NCBI GenBank assembly: GCA_048498995.1
Contig: JBEHWX010000129.1
Location: forward strand, 1-15,188
Direction: 5' to 3'
DNA from: JBEHWX01 sp048498995
GTDB lineage: Bacteria; Bacteroidota; Ignavibacteria; OLB7
DNA: 15,188 bases
Position numbers and translations under genes: made by a program. Below, piece by piece: positions 14,882 to 15,188 of this stretch. How positions within the stretch are numbered: position 1 is the first letter of the stretch; every line of letters starts with the position of its first letter. A model generated the notes under the pieces. It worked only from the letters and a program-made list of their open reading frames with translations. It was not told the origin of the DNA and made no database searches.

Positions 14882-15188
14882 GCGCACGCTGAAGACGTGC
14901 GGCTACCGGAGTTTGCGGCGGCACCCGTGGCGCACGCTAAAGACGTGCGCCTACCGGAGTTTGCGGCGGCACCCGTTGCGCACGCTGAAGACGTGCGCCT
15001 ACCGGAGTTTGCGGCGGCACCCGTTGCGCACGCTGAAGACGTGCGCCTACCGGGGTTTGCGGCGGCACCCTGGCGCACGCTGACGACGTGTGATTGCCGG
15101 GCTTGCGGCGGCACCGTGGCGCACGCTAAAGACGTGCGCCTACCGGAGTTTGCGGCGGCACCCGTGGCGCACGCTGAAGACGTGCGCC
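14882..15188. repeat. 48-bp tandem repeat array built on the CTGAAGA stem-loop
   Basis: Seven units start at 14882, 14930, 14978, 15026, 15073, 15119 and 15167; the last is cut by the window end. Each unit is the stem GCGCACG, loop CTGAAGA (variants CTAAAGA, CTGACGA), stem CGTGCGCC, then TACCGG and the linker AGTTTGCGGCGGCACCC. Spacing is 48 bp except for two units (47 and 46 bp) around the degenerate fifth copy. The array lies 72 bp past the DUF4184 stop. There are no unique spacers, so it is not CRISPR. Confidence 0.9.

Noticed and set aside
14749..15114. Minus-strand protein with 16-residue repeats over the tandem array
   Set aside because: The frame is open only because the repeat period is a multiple of three; it has no Shine-Dalgarno-supported start and runs antisense into the DUF4184 gene.
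14882..15188. CRISPR array
   Set aside because: The whole 48-bp unit, linker included, is repeated; there are no unique spacers and no cas genes in the window.

Overview
This is a GC-rich bacterial chromosome segment with dense gene packing on both strands. Nothing in it looks like phage, plasmid or an insertion sequence. The gene families (BioB/F/D/A, an M42 aminopeptidase, a DCC thiol-disulfide protein, a DUF4184 membrane protein, a two-TM RCK potassium channel) and the many small palindromic repeats fit an environmental, free-living, high-GC phylum such as Gemmatimonadota, Acidobacteriota or Eisenbacteria. The phylum is a guess; no gene here fixes the taxonomy.

Layout. 1-490: a VOC-family protein on the plus strand. 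491-899: a convergent gap with a compound hairpin, a perfect palindrome and a copy of a dispersed stem-loop repeat. 900-2365 (minus): an M42 aminopeptidase followed by a 106-residue unknown protein. 2591-3344 (minus): a DCC-family protein followed by a 76-residue unknown protein. 3626-4705 (plus): a small membrane protein and a membrane-anchored unknown protein. 4706-5083: a second convergent gap with the same repeat family. 5084-9967 (minus): a tight five-gene operon, bioB-bioF-bioD-bioA plus a ferritin-like di-iron protein. 9968-11279: 1.3 kb with no convincing gene but with short tandem duplications. 11280-13761 (plus): an RCK potassium channel, a four-cysteine probable zinc protein and a GNAT acetyltransferase. 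14003-14809 (plus): a DUF4184 membrane protein. 14882-15188: a 48-bp tandem array built on the same dispersed stem-loop.

How the genes work together. The bio operon encodes the complete late pathway from pimeloyl thioester to biotin: BioF makes KAPA, BioA makes DAPA, BioD makes dethiobiotin and BioB makes biotin. All four genes overlap their neighbours. No pimelate-making gene (bioC, bioH, bioG, bioW, bioI, bioZ) is visible. In the position where such a gene might be expected, the operon ends with a protein that has the ferritin-like di-iron ligand pattern (Glu, EExxH, Glu, EExxH), translated from an overlap with bioA. That protein is the most interesting candidate here for an undescribed function, possibly an oxygenase linked to pimelate supply or an iron/redox partner of BioB. 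This is inference from context, not demonstrated.

The second theme is a dispersed stem-loop with a fixed loop, CTGAAGA. It occurs singly in the two convergent gaps and as seven tandem copies after the last gene, always downstream of gene 3' ends. One copy has a changed stem that still pairs.
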